A DNA stretch of 64,000 nucleotides from Pseudoroseicyclus_A sp041714655 (lineage in GTDB: Bacteria; Pseudomonadota; Alphaproteobacteria; Rhodobacterales; Rhodobacteraceae). The translations under genes and the position numbers were made by a program. The stretch covers positions 1,736,001-1,800,000 of the forward strand of contig NZ_CP168219.1 of assembly GCF_041714655.1 (NCBI RefSeq), written 5' to 3'. Shown here one piece after another: positions 1-7,632 of this stretch (the stretch's first letter is position 1; each line of letters starts with the position of its first letter). The notes beneath the pieces are model-generated. The model ran no database searches and had not been told where the DNA came from. It saw only the letters and a program-made list of their open reading frames with translations.

Positions 1-166
1 CGGTGCGGATCGAGGTGCCGCCGGTGAAGTCGATCCCGTAGTTCAGCCCCATCGTGAAGAAGAGGATGATCGAGGCGATCACCGCCACCACCGAGGCACC
101 GAAGGTGATCCGTGCCGCGGCGAAGAAGTTGATATTCGTGTCGTCTGGGACGATGCGGATGGGCAT
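1..166 (-). CDS. secF: SecF, protein-export membrane protein (N-terminal part only)
   Basis: Partial gene running off the left edge; only about 55 N-terminal residues are visible. They start MPIRIVPDDTNINFF, followed by a first membrane segment and then GLNYGIDFTGGT, the conserved SecF D1 motif after TM1. SecF forms a complex with SecD and uses the proton motive force to help release proteins translocated through SecYEG into the periplasm. It lies 4 bp downstream of secD on the same strand, the standard yajC-secD-secF order, so cotranscription is expected. Confidence 0.93.
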   Translation of the reverse strand, partial: MPIRIVPDDTNINFFAAARITFGASVVAVIASIILFFTMGLNYGIDFTGGTSIRT

Positions 167-170
167 GGTG

Positions 171-1832
171 TCAGATCCTGAGCGTCTTGGGCCGGCGCCG
201 GTCATACCACATCACGACCAGCACGCGCGTCACGAAGAGCGCGGTGAAGACCGAGGTGAGAATGCCGAGGCCGAGGGTGATGGCGAAGCCGCGCACGGGG
301 CCCGAGCCGAGGAAGAAGAGGATGCCCGCCGTGATGAGCGTCGTGATGTTGGCGTCGATGATCGCCGAGAGCGCCCGCTCGTAGCCGAGCTCGATGGCCC
401 GTGCCGGGCCCTTGGCGGTGCGCATCTCCTCACGGATCCGCTCGTAGACGAGCACGTTGGCGTCGACCGCCATGCCCATGGTCAGCACGATGCCGGCGAT
501 GCCGGGCAAGGTGAGCGTGCCGCCAAGCATTGAGAGCGCCCCGAAGAGCAGGATCATGTTGATGCCGAGTGCGATGTTCGCGAACCAGCCGAAGAGCCCG
601 TAGCTGAGCGCCATCACGGCGATCACCGCGACGCCGCCGACGATGGCGGCGAGCTTGCCGGCGTCGATGCTGTCCTGCCCGAGCTCCGGCCCGATGGTCC
701 GTTCCTCGAGGAAGGTCAGTTCTGCCGGCAGGGCGCCGGCGCGAAGGAGCACGGCGAGATTCGTCGATTCCTCCACCGTGAAACTGCCCATGATGATGCC
801 CGAGCCGCCGGGGATCGCCTGGCGGATCTGCGGCGCCGAGATCACCTCGTCATCGAGGACGATGGCGAAGAGCGCGCCGACATTCTCGGCCGTATAGGTC
901 CCGAAGGCACGGGCGCCCGCCGGGTTGAAGCGGAAGGAGACGGCCGGCAGCCCGTTCTGGTCGAAGCTCGGCTGCGCGTCGACGAGCTCCTCGCCGGTCA
1001 CCACCGGGGCGCTCTCGAGAACGTAATAGACGCCCTCCTCCTCCAGCGAGGGCAGCACCTCGGCGCCGGCCGGGGCCACCGCATTGGCATCCGTCGTCCG
1101 GGTGAGGACGGGCTGGAAGGTCAGCTGCGCCGTGGTGCCGATGATGTCCTTCACCTCCTGCGCGGAGCCGACGCCCGGCACCTGCACGAGGATGCGGTCC
1201 TGCCCCTGGCGGATGATCGTCGGCTCGCGGGTGCCGACCTCGTCGATCCGGCGGCGGACGATCTCCAGCGCCTGGCGGACGGTGCGGTCGTCGCTCGCGG
1301 CCTTCTCGGCCTCGGAGAGCTGCACGGTCAGCAGCGTGCCGTTCATCGAGATCTGCAGGTCGGAGGCCCCTGCCCCGGTCAGCGTCGTGACCGGCGTCGC
1401 GAGGCCGCGCGCCAGCTCCAGCGCCCGCTCGGCGCCGGCGGCTTCTGAGATGCGGATGCGCAGCTCCCCCTCCGGTGCCTCCTCGCGGGTCACGAAGCCG
1501 ACGGTCTCGCGCTCGGCGGCCAGCGTGTCGCGCAGCTCCGGCCAGAGCGCCTCCATCCGGGCGGCATAGACCTCCTCGACCTGGACCTCGGCGAGGAGGT
1601 GTGCCCCGCCCCTGAGGTCGAGCCCGAGGTTGACGAGCCCGTCCGGCAGGAAGGACGGCCAGAGCGCGGCCTCAGCCTCCAGCTCGTCGGTCGTCAGCCC
1701 GCGCGCGATGGCGGCTTCGGCATCATTGGAGCGCTCGACCCGCTCGTAGAAGGCATTCGGCAGGGCAAGGAGGAGCCCGGCCAGGCAGACGGCCCAGATG
1801 AGGATCCGCCGCCAGAGGGGGATGTGCAGCAT
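171..1832 (-). CDS. secD: SecD, preprotein translocase subunit
   Basis: 553 aa, a normal length for an alphaproteobacterial SecD. An N-terminal membrane segment lies at about residues 10-28, then the signature GLDLRGG at 70-76, a large periplasmic P1 region, and a C-terminal block of membrane segments (about 390-545) containing the conserved NVLVYERIREE. SecD works with SecF and YajC on the SecYEG translocon, coupling proton flow to late steps of export. The gene is followed 4 bp later by secF and preceded 4 bp upstream by yajC, so the three form one transcription unit. Confidence 0.97.
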   Translation of the reverse strand: MLHIPLWRRILIWAVCLAGLLLALPNAFYERVERSNDAEAAIARGLTTDELEAEAALWPSFLPDGLVNLGLDLRGGAHLLAEVQVEEVYAARMEALWPELRDTLAAERETVGFVTREEAPEGELRIRISEAAGAERALELARGLATPVTTLTGAGASDLQISMNGTLLTVQLSEAEKAASDDRTVRQALEIVRRRIDEVGTREPTIIRQGQDRILVQVPGVGSAQEVKDIIGTTAQLTFQPVLTRTTDANAVAPAGAEVLPSLEEEGVYYVLESAPVVTGEELVDAQPSFDQNGLPAVSFRFNPAGARAFGTYTAENVGALFAIVLDDEVISAPQIRQAIPGGSGIIMGSFTVEESTNLAVLLRAGALPAELTFLEERTIGPELGQDSIDAGKLAAIVGGVAVIAVMALSYGLFGWFANIALGINMILLFGALSMLGGTLTLPGIAGIVLTMGMAVDANVLVYERIREEMRTAKGPARAIELGYERALSAIIDANITTLITAGILFFLGSGPVRGFAITLGLGILTSVFTALFVTRVLVVMWYDRRRPKTLRI

Positions 1833-1836
1833 GCGT

Positions 1837-2118
1837 TCAGCTCTTGGCCGGCTCGGTCTTGGAAATGACCTGGGCGATGGTCGCCTTGACGACGCGGACG
1901 GTGACGCCGGCGGCGATCTCGACCTCGATCTCGTCGCCTTCTTTCACGCGGGCCACCTTGCCGACGATGCCCCCCTGCGTGACGACCTGATCGCCGCGGC
2001 GGAGGGCGGAGACCATGGCCTGGTGCTCCTTCACCTTCTTCTGCTGGGGGCGGATCAGGAAGAAATACATGATCGCGAAGATGGCGATCAGCGGGAGGAG
2101 GGATGCAGCGCCTTCCAT
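1837..2118 (-). CDS. yajC: YajC, Sec translocon accessory subunit
   Basis: 93 aa from the ATG at 2118, preceded by an AGAGAGG ribosome-binding site. The longer open frame back to 2283 lacks family similarity and was not used. One membrane segment (LLPLIAIFAIMYFFLIRPQQ) is followed by the YajC signature RPQQKK and a small soluble tail with GDQVVTQGGIVGKV. YajC associates with SecDF at the inner membrane. It is the first gene of the yajC-secD-secF unit, and the region up to 2257 is shared with the divergent gene that follows. Confidence 0.95.
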   Translation of the reverse strand: MEGAASLLPLIAIFAIMYFFLIRPQQKKVKEHQAMVSALRRGDQVVTQGGIVGKVARVKEGDEIEVEIAAGVTVRVVKATIAQVISKTEPAKS

Positions 2119-2256
2119 GGGACCTCTCTGACGTCTCGGGCCGCTTCTGGCCCCCATTTGGCAGGGGGGCGGCACTTCTCGGGACCGGCGGAAAGGCTTG
2201 CCCGCCGGGGGGTTCGGATGGCCATATAGGCGAGAGCGGGATGGAGGGCTAGGGGG

Positions 2257-2928
2257 ATGGGGGCATTCACCGAAGGGGTTCACGTCAGCGGGATGGCACT
2301 GGCGGTGGCAACGCTGGTGGCCTTCGTAGTGGGCTGCTCGCTGGTGGTCTGGCTTGTGGCGCTCGGAATGGGGCGGACGCCGAAGGTGCGGGAGCTGTGG
2401 TCGACGGAGGGCGTCGCCGCGCTTGGCAGGGCGCTGTCCCCGGTGGCAGTTGCCCTCGTCCTGCTGGCCTTGGTGGCGGTCTTCGCGGTGTTATGGCGTA
2501 CGATCTTTCTCTCCGCTGGCGGCGCGAGCGGCCTCTGGGGGCGGGTGTTCGGGGGACCTTCGGCTCCGGCCGCCGGGCTTGGCACCAGCGCCCTGATCGC
2601 TGCGGTGCTCGGCGCGCCCTTCGTGATCTGGCGAAGCTGGGTGGCGCACCGGACGGCCGAGACAGCAGAGATCGGACTCTTGGCCGAGAGGATATCGAAC
2701 GTCGTTGAACTGCTCGGCTCCGGCGACGAAGCCGTGCGGATGGGAGCTGTTTATACGTTGGAAGCGATCATGCTGGATTCCGCTCAATCCAAGGTAATGA
2801 TGTGGACAATACTGAACCAGTTCTTAAGCTATCGGCAAAAGAACCTGGAGCAGACTAGCGATCCGCCGGACCTTCCCATAGATATTCAGGCCGCCCTGAC
2901 GGTAATCACCAGAACCAGACAGGACTAA
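2257..2928 (+). CDS. Membrane-anchored N-terminal half of a pentapeptide-repeat-type protein
   Basis: 223 aa, starting at an ATG just after GGAGGGCTAGGGGG. Three hydrophobic segments (about 13-35, 60-85, 108-128) are followed by a soluble part with ELLGSGDEAVRMGAVYTLEAI and PIDIQAALTVITR. In bacterial membrane pentapeptide proteins this region (a 'R-GA-YALE-IA' helix followed by 'QAALTVI-R') normally runs directly into the repeats. Here the frame stops at 2928, and repeats with a typical C-terminus open 4 bp later in another frame (2933-3313). Either a frameshift split one gene, or two coupled subunits are made. Function is unknown. Base composition falls toward the 3' end relative to the neighbours. 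Confidence 0.7.
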   Translation: MGAFTEGVHVSGMALAVATLVAFVVGCSLVVWLVALGMGRTPKVRELWSTEGVAALGRALSPVAVALVLLALVAVFAVLWRTIFLSAGGASGLWGRVFGGPSAPAAGLGTSALIAAVLGAPFVIWRSWVAHRTAETAEIGLLAERISNVVELLGSGDEAVRMGAVYTLEAIMLDSAQSKVMMWTILNQFLSYRQKNLEQTSDPPDLPIDIQAALTVITRTRQD

Positions 2929-2932
2929 GCAA

Positions 2933-3313
2933 ATGCAGACCTTCCCGGCCTTTCGATTGAATGTCAGAGCAGCGAAACTTGCACGCGCAAATCTCGAACG
3001 TGCTGATCTGACCGAGGCAAAGGCTTCCGGTGTCGACTTCCGATATGCCAACCTCCGAGACGCCCGCGTCGTGCGGGCCATGCTGCAGGACGCTCGTCTC
3101 GACAATGCCGACTTGAGCGGGGCCGACTTTACCGAAGCGGACCTCACTGGGGCAGTCCTGCAGGATACCGACATTCGGGGCACAAATTTCAGCGGTGCCA
3201 AGGGCCTGACCGAGGCTCAGTTGCAGGTCGCGATCGGAGACGACGATACAATTTTGCCCGATGGCCTTTGTCGTCCGAGCCACTGGGCGGGTGCCACAGC
3301 CACGGCCTCCTGA
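2933..3313 (+). CDS. Pentapeptide-repeat protein (likely C-terminal half of the preceding gene)
   Basis: 126 aa. Residues about 12-92 are A(D/N)LxX-type pentapeptides (ANLERADL, NADLSGADFTEADL), which fold into a right-handed quadrilateral beta-helix. The end, GLTEAQLQVAIGDDDTILPDGL, is the usual tail of membrane pentapeptide proteins. The frame is +1 relative to the upstream ORF, and it is open back to about 2906, so a single-base change between 2906 and 2928 would join the two. No good Shine-Dalgarno sits before the ATG at 2933; translation by coupling to the stop 4 bp upstream is possible. Confidence 0.65.
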   Translation: MQTFPAFRLNVRAAKLARANLERADLTEAKASGVDFRYANLRDARVVRAMLQDARLDNADLSGADFTEADLTGAVLQDTDIRGTNFSGAKGLTEAQLQVAIGDDDTILPDGLCRPSHWAGATATAS

Positions 3314-3381
3314 CGCGCCGCCCTTCCCCTCCGCCCCCACATCCGGCATATCCGCCTCACCTCGAGCAAAGGAGAGAGGAC

Positions 3382-4674
3382 ATGCACGACATCCGCGCCA
3401 TCCGCGAGAACCCGCAGGCCTTCGATGCGGCCCTGGGCCGCCGGGGGTTGTCGTCCGTCTCCTCCGAGATCCTTGCCCTCGACGAAGCCCGCCGGGCCAA
3501 GATCCAGGCCGCCGAGGAGGCGCAGGCTGAACAGAACCGGGCCTCCAAGGAGGTCGGCGCCGCCAAGGCCAAGGGGGATGACGCCGAGTTCGAGCGGCTC
3601 CGGGCGCTCGTCGCCGAGAAGAAGGCCGAGGTGGCGCGGCTCAATGACGAGGCCAAGGCGGAGGATCAGCGGCTCCGCGACATGCTCCTCGGCATCCCGA
3701 ACCTGCCCTATGACGACGTCCCCGACGGGGCGGACGAGGCGGACAATGTCGAGCTGAAGCGCTGGGGCTCCCCCCGCAACTTCTCCTTCACGCCGAAGGA
3801 GCATTACGAGATCGCGGGCATCGCCCCGGGGCTCGATTTCGAGGCCGCGGCCAAGCTCTCCGGCAGCCGCTTCGTGGTGCTGAAAGGCGCCGCCGCGCGG
3901 CTCCACCGGGCGCTTGCGCAGTTCATGCTCGACCTGCATGTCGAGGAGCACGGGCTCCTCGAGACGGCCACGCCCGTCCTCGTCCGCGAGGAGATGATGG
4001 TCGGCACCGGGCAACTGCCGAAATTCGGCGAGGACAGCTACCAGACCACCACCGGCTGGTGGTTGATCCCGACGGCGGAGGTGACGCTCACCAATCTGGT
4101 GAACGGCGAGATCGTCGAGGAGGCCACCCTGCCCCGCCGCTACGTCGCCCATACCCAGTGCTTCCGCTCCGAGGCCGGCTCGGCGGGGCGCGACACGGCC
4201 GGCATGCTCCGCCAGCACCAGTTCGAGAAGGTCGAAATGGTGTCGGTGACCACGCCCGAGACCTCCGCCGCCGAGCACGAGCGGATGACGCGTTGTGCCG
4301 AGGCGGTGCTCGAGAAGCTGGAGCTGCCCTATCGCCGCGTGGTGCTCTGCACGGGCGATCTCGGCGCCGGGATGCGCAAGACGCATGACCTCGAGGTCTG
4401 GCTGCCGGGGCAGGATGCCTATCGGGAGATTTCCTCGGTCTCCGTCGCCGGCGACTACCAGGCGCGGCGCATGAATGCCCGCTACCGGCCCGACGGGGGC
4501 GGCAAGCCGGAATTCGTGCATACGCTGAACGGCTCGGGCCTCGCCGTCGGCCGCACGCTGATCGCCGTGGTGGAGAACGGCCAGCAGGAGGACGGCTCGG
4601 TGGCGTTGCCCGCTGCCTTGCACCCCTACCTTCGGGGCGCGACGCGCATCTCCGCCGAGGGTGTGCTGGTCTGA
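3382..4674 (+). CDS. serS: Seryl-tRNA synthetase
   Basis: 430 aa, class II aminoacyl-tRNA synthetase charging tRNA-Ser (and tRNA-Sec where present). Start at 3382 follows AAAGGAGAGAGGAC; the longer open frame from 3268 overlaps the upstream gene and lacks family similarity. An N-terminal coiled-coil tRNA-binding arm spans about residues 30-105 (lysine/glutamate/alanine rich). Motif 2 is visible as CFRSEAGSAGRDTAGM and motif 3 as LNGSGLAVGRT near the end. Its 3' end faces the MerR gene across a palindromic repeat. Confidence 0.97.
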   Translation: MHDIRAIRENPQAFDAALGRRGLSSVSSEILALDEARRAKIQAAEEAQAEQNRASKEVGAAKAKGDDAEFERLRALVAEKKAEVARLNDEAKAEDQRLRDMLLGIPNLPYDDVPDGADEADNVELKRWGSPRNFSFTPKEHYEIAGIAPGLDFEAAAKLSGSRFVVLKGAAARLHRALAQFMLDLHVEEHGLLETATPVLVREEMMVGTGQLPKFGEDSYQTTTGWWLIPTAEVTLTNLVNGEIVEEATLPRRYVAHTQCFRSEAGSAGRDTAGMLRQHQFEKVEMVSVTTPETSAAEHERMTRCAEAVLEKLELPYRRVVLCTGDLGAGMRKTHDLEVWLPGQDAYREISSVSVAGDYQARRMNARYRPDGGGKPEFVHTLNGSGLAVGRTLIAVVENGQQEDGSVALPAALHPYLRGATRISAEGVLV

Positions 4675-4680
4675 GGGCGG

Positions 4681-4751
4681 CCGGGCCGTTGGCCCGGGTG
4701 GAGGCTCTGCCTCCACACCTCCGAGGTATTTTCGGCCAGATGAAGGGGATC
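4681..4751. terminator. Bidirectional hairpin region containing copy 1 of a 53-bp repeat
   Basis: Lies between the convergent ends of serS and the MerR gene. First hairpin: CCGGGCC-gtt-GGCCCGG (4681-4697). Second: TGGAGGC-tct-GCCTCCA (4699-4715). The second hairpin begins a 53-bp unit (4699-4751) found again, with one mismatch, at 7580-7632. The position between convergent stops and the stacked stems suggest transcription termination in both directions; no long T-tract is present. Confidence 0.6.
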
Positions 4752-4759
4752 CGGGGGGC

Positions 4760-5527
4760 TCAGGGCCTTGTCGCGTAGCGGCGCATCTCGGCCGGGAGCC
4801 AGGCGGAGAAGCGGGGCGCGAGCCGCTCGTAGCGGGCGATGAAATCGGGGTGGCTCTCGTAGATCTGCGCGAGGCCGGCATAGGCCTCGGGCGGGCAGGC
4901 CTTGCCCCAGAAGCGGGCGACGAGGTCGCGGTGGCGGTCGAAGGCGGCTGTTGCCGTGGTGCCGGTCTCGCCGGCCTCGAAGGCGGCGACGAGGGCGGCC
5001 TCGGCGGTGCGAAGCTCCTCCATCAGCCCCTCCATCCCGGCCGGGTCGGTGGCGACGGCGGCGCGGGCCGCCTCGATGTCGCGGGCCATGGGGGCGCCGT
5101 AGGTCTCGATCAGCCAGGCCTCGTAGCCGGCCTGCCTCTCCGCGGAATGGGGCACGTAGAGCGCGTCGGTCATGTCGAAATCTCCCGTCTCGATGCTGAG
5201 AATGGTGCGGTCGAGCTCGGCGAGAAGGCCGGTGAGCCGCGCGGCCTCCGCCGCCAGCTTGCCCCGCTGGCTGCGCAGGCGCGCCGCGGCGCCGCCGGGC
5301 TCCTCCAGCATCGCCCCGATCTCGGCGAGGCCGAGGCCGAAGGCGCGGTAGAAGAGGATCTCCTGCAGGCGGAGCCGTTCGGCGCGCCCGTAGAGGCGGT
5401 AGCCGTTGGCGCCCTGATGCGCCGGCAGGAGGAGGCCGATCTCGTGGTAATGGTGCAGCGTCCTGACGCTCACCCCGGCCAGACCGGCCAGCTCCGATAC
5501 CGTGAAGTCTTGCTGAGTCGTTCGCAT
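4760..5527 (-). CDS. MerR-family transcriptional regulator with TipAS-like ligand domain
   Basis: 255 aa. The N-terminal winged helix-turn-helix has TVSELAGLAGVSVRTLHHYH (residues about 9-28), followed by a dimerisation helix (about 85-115). The C-terminal region, about 120-250, resembles the TipAS antibiotic-recognition domain (RFWGKACPPEAYAGLAQIY, DFIARYERLAP). TipAL/SkgA-type regulators activate promoters with an over-long 19-bp spacer, usually including their own. Such a promoter lies immediately upstream (5535-5565). The ATG at 5527 is within a few bases of the predicted transcript start, so the mRNA may be leaderless. The regulated target besides itself is not evident. Confidence 0.88.
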   Translation of the reverse strand: MRTTQQDFTVSELAGLAGVSVRTLHHYHEIGLLLPAHQGANGYRLYGRAERLRLQEILFYRAFGLGLAEIGAMLEEPGGAAARLRSQRGKLAAEAARLTGLLAELDRTILSIETGDFDMTDALYVPHSAERQAGYEAWLIETYGAPMARDIEAARAAVATDPAGMEGLMEELRTAEAALVAAFEAGETGTTATAAFDRHRDLVARFWGKACPPEAYAGLAQIYESHPDFIARYERLAPRFSAWLPAEMRRYATRP

Positions 5528-5534
5528 GGAGGCC

Positions 5535-5565
5535 CTTATCGGGCCTCACGTGGCGTTAGGGTCAA
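5535..5565 (-). promoter_or_regulatory. MerR-type 19-bp-spacer promoter of the TipA-like regulator
   Basis: Read on the minus strand: -35 TTGACC (5565-5560), 19-bp spacer, -10 GATAAG (5540-5535). The spacer contains the imperfect dyad CCTAACG-cca-CGTGAGG. A 19-bp spacer with a central dyad is the hallmark of promoters twisted into activity by MerR-family proteins. The -10 ends only 7 bp before the ATG at 5527, so transcription would start at or next to the start codon. Confidence 0.7.
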
Positions 5566-5754
5566 GGCCCCTCGGTCGGCCGCCACTGGCGACGCGCCCG
5601 GGGGCCGGGCGCGGGGCGCGTCCGGCGCTCCGATCGGCCCCCAGGCGCGGAGGAGCCGGGCGACGATGCCGCCGCGCGGGCCCGCTGGCGGGGCGAGCTG
5701 CCCCGCTCCCTCGCCGCGCGGGGCGGCGAGGGCTGCAAATTCCAGATGTGTCAT
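5536..5754 (-). CDS. Small hypothetical protein downstream of the VOC gene
   Basis: Possible 72-aa protein beginning MTHLEFAALAAPRG, rich in Ala, Pro, Gly and Arg. In its favour: a good ribosome-binding site (CAGGAG, 6 nt from the ATG) and a start 14 bp after the VOC-family gene on the same strand. Against it: no recognisable family, low complexity, and its 3' end overlaps the MerR promoter. If real, it would be cotranscribed with the VOC gene from the SoxR-type promoter. Confidence 0.35.
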   Translation of the reverse strand: MTHLEFAALAAPRGEGAGQLAPPAGPRGGIVARLLRAWGPIGAPDAPRARPPGASPVAADRGALTLTPREAR

Positions 5755-5768
5755 GAGGGCTCCTGCCG

Positions 5769-6152
5769 TCAGTCGTAGGAGACGACCTCGATCTCGACGC
5801 CGTTCTCCTCCTCGAAATAGAAGCGGCGGCCGGGCTCGTAATCGGCATGGGAATGCGGCTCGTAGCCTTCGGCCTTCACCCTCGCCTCGGCCTCGTCCAG
5901 ATCGCTCACCACCACGCCGATGTGATTGAGCCCGGCGCGGCGGACATAACTGTCCCCCGCCGGCTCCTGCGGGCGGTTGCCGGGGCCGGTGTAGAGGGCC
6001 AGATACGTGTCCTTTGTGCCGACATGCACGGTGTGGCCGCCGTGGATGGAGGCGCCCTGCCAGCGCACCTGCCAGTTGAACAACCGGCACAGAAGCGCCG
6101 CGGTCGCCTCGGGATCGGCGACGGTGACGTTGACATGTTCAAGTCGGGCCAT
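5769..6152 (-). CDS. VOC (glyoxalase/bleomycin-resistance/dioxygenase) superfamily protein
   Basis: 127 aa, one VOC module pair: LEHVNVTVADPEATAALLCR at the N-terminus and GLNHIGVVVSDLDEAEARV in the second half, ending in the conserved ENGVEIEVVSYD. Candidate metal ligands are H6, H87 and the E near the C-terminus. Members include glyoxalase I, antibiotic-binding proteins and dioxygenases; the substrate cannot be named. It is divergent from soxR, and its promoter carries a SoxR box in a 19-bp spacer, so it is probably induced by redox-active compounds. The start at 6152 is preceded by AAAGGAAG. Confidence 0.88.
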   Translation of the reverse strand: MARLEHVNVTVADPEATAALLCRLFNWQVRWQGASIHGGHTVHVGTKDTYLALYTGPGNRPQEPAGDSYVRRAGLNHIGVVVSDLDEAEARVKAEGYEPHSHADYEPGRRFYFEEENGVEIEVVSYD

Positions 6153-6182
6153 GGAAACTTCCTTTCATCGTTGGACGAATCA

Positions 6183-6213
6183 GGTGTACTTTCTCAAGTG
6201 CGCTTTAGATCAA
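6183..6213 (-). promoter_or_regulatory. SoxR box in a 19-bp-spacer promoter driving the VOC gene
   Basis: On the minus strand: -35 TTGATC (6213-6208), 19-bp spacer, -10 TACACC (6188-6183). The dyad TCTCAAG-tgcg-CTTTAGA (6192-6209 on +) has the same 7-4-7 layout as the E. coli SoxR operator CCTCAAG-ttaa-CTTGAGG and sits in the spacer at the same register as in the soxS promoter. The predicted start leaves a leader of about 24 nt before the VOC ATG. The box lies 34 bp upstream of soxR. Confidence 0.75.
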
Positions 6214-6243
6214 GTGACTTTATGAGTGCGGTCAGGGGGGTAC

Positions 6244-6696
6244 ATGGCGGGGCTGGCGATCGGGGATGTGGCGGAGCGGACCGGCCTGGCGGTCTCCGCC
6301 ATCCGGTTCTACGAGGAACACGGCATCGTCCGGCCGCTGCGGAATGCGGGCGGGCACCGGCGGTATGACCGGGCCGACATCCGCCGCCTCTCGTTCGTGA
6401 TGGTCGCCCAGCGGCTCGGCTTTCCGCTGGCGCGGATCGCGGCGCTGCTCGACGAGCTTCCCGACAACCGCCAGGTGACCAAGGCCGACTGGACGCGGAT
6501 CTCCAGCCAGTTCCGGGAGGAGATCGACGCGCGGATCTACGCGCTCGAGGCGCTGCGCGACAAGCTGGACGGCTGCATCGGCTGCGGCTGCCTCAGCCTC
6601 GAGACCTGCGCGCTGCACAACCCCGCCGACGTCAAGGGCCAGCAGGGCCCCGGGCCGCGGGAGCTTCTGCCGCCGGAAGGGCAGCTTCCGGGTTGA
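6244..6696 (+). CDS. soxR: SoxR, redox-sensing MerR-family activator
   Basis: 150 aa from the ATG at 6244 (AGGGGGG upstream). The MerR winged helix (AIGDVAERTGLAVSAIRFYE) is followed by a dimer helix and the [2Fe-2S] cluster motif C111-IGC114-GC116-LSLET-C122, identical in spacing to E. coli SoxR. Oxidation or nitrosylation of the cluster, or contact with redox-cycling compounds, switches the protein to an activating state. In non-enteric bacteria SoxR usually controls a few transporter or detoxification genes directly; here the adjacent target is the divergent VOC gene. An ATG at 6226 would add six residues not found in the family. Confidence 0.95.
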   Translation: MAGLAIGDVAERTGLAVSAIRFYEEHGIVRPLRNAGGHRRYDRADIRRLSFVMVAQRLGFPLARIAALLDELPDNRQVTKADWTRISSQFREEIDARIYALEALRDKLDGCIGCGCLSLETCALHNPADVKGQQGPGPRELLPPEGQLPG

Positions 6697-6748
6697 CGGC
6701 GGGGCCGCGCCTTGGGCCTCTGGCGGGGCCCGAGCCCAGGAGAGAGCC

Positions 6749-7555
6749 ATGGCCGATACCGGAGCCACCTTCCGCGCCCTGCATGTCAGGGGCGCGCCCT
6801 TCATCCTCGCCAATGTTTGGGACGCGGGCTCGGCCCGGCTGATGGCGGGGCTCGGCGCGAAGGCGCTCGCCACCTCATCGGCCGCCCATGCCTTCACGCT
6901 CGGCCGCGTCGATACCGAGGTGACGCGCGACGAGGCGCTGGCTCATGCCGAGAGCATCGTCGCCGCGACCCCCCTGCCCGTTCAGGGCGATTTCGAGGAT
7001 GGCTTCGGCCCGGGCCCCGAGACCTGCGCCGAGACGGTGCGGCTCGCCGCCGAGGCGGGGCTCGCCGGCATCTGCATCGAGGATGTGAGCCCGGCGGCGG
7101 AGGCCTATGGCTTCGAGGCGGCGGTCGAGCGCATCCGCGCCGCCGCGAGCGCCGCCCGCGCCCTGCCGCGCGACTTCGTGCTGACGGCCCGGGCCGACGG
7201 GGTCATGCACGGGATCTACGATCTGAACGAAGCGATCCGGCGCCTGCAGGCCTTCGAGGCCGCGGGGGCGGATGTGCTCTACGCGCCCGTCCTGCCCTCG
7301 ATGGAGGCGGCGGCACGGCTGATCGGCAGCGTCACGGCGCCGGTGAACCTGCTGGTGACCCGCTTCGAGGAGAGGAGCCTCGCCGAATTCGGCGAGATCG
7401 GCGCGGCGCGGGTGTCGCTGGGCTCGGCCCTGTCGCGGGCGGTGCAGAAGGTGATGCTGGAAGCCGGACGGGGGATGTTCGGCGCGGGGCGGTTCGAGAG
7501 CCTCCTCGCACCGGGCGTCGGCGGCGAGGTGGACGCGATCCTGAAGGCTTTCTGA
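6749..7555 (+). CDS. Isocitrate lyase/phosphoenolpyruvate mutase family protein
   Basis: 268 aa, single TIM-barrel domain. Residues near the N-terminus (PFILANVWDAGSARL) and the Mg-binding loop PVQGDFEDGFG identify the ICL/PEP-mutase superfamily; the length fits the short 'PEP mutase-like' branch (oxaloacetate decarboxylase, 2-methylisocitrate lyase-like) and not true isocitrate lyase. The catalytic Cys motif of isocitrate lyase (KKCGH) is absent. The start at 6749 follows AGGAGAGAGCC. The gene lies 52 bp downstream of soxR on the same strand and could be read from it. The substrate is unknown. Confidence 0.85.
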   Translation: MADTGATFRALHVRGAPFILANVWDAGSARLMAGLGAKALATSSAAHAFTLGRVDTEVTRDEALAHAESIVAATPLPVQGDFEDGFGPGPETCAETVRLAAEAGLAGICIEDVSPAAEAYGFEAAVERIRAAASAARALPRDFVLTARADGVMHGIYDLNEAIRRLQAFEAAGADVLYAPVLPSMEAAARLIGSVTAPVNLLVTRFEERSLAEFGEIGAARVSLGSALSRAVQKVMLEAGRGMFGAGRFESLLAPGVGGEVDAILKAF

Positions 7556-7558
7556 GGG

Positions 7559-7632
7559 CGCCTCCCGTTCGGGAGGCGGTGGAGGCTCTGCCTCCACACC
7601 TCCGAGGTATTTTCGGCCAAATGAAGGGGATC
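7559..7632. terminator. Bidirectional hairpin region containing copy 2 of the 53-bp repeat
   Basis: Between the convergent ends of the ICL-family gene and anmK. The first stem is CGCCTCCCG-tt-CGGGAGGCG (7559-7578). The repeat copy (7580-7632) starts with TGGAGGC-tct-GCCTCCA and differs from copy 1 at one base. The last bases of the repeat overlap the anmK stop codon (7631-7633). Position and structure match copy 1 at serS/MerR. Confidence 0.6.

Noticed and set aside
6226..6243. soxR start at 6226
   Set aside because: Adds six residues absent from the SoxR family and lacks the AGGGGGG site that precedes 6244.
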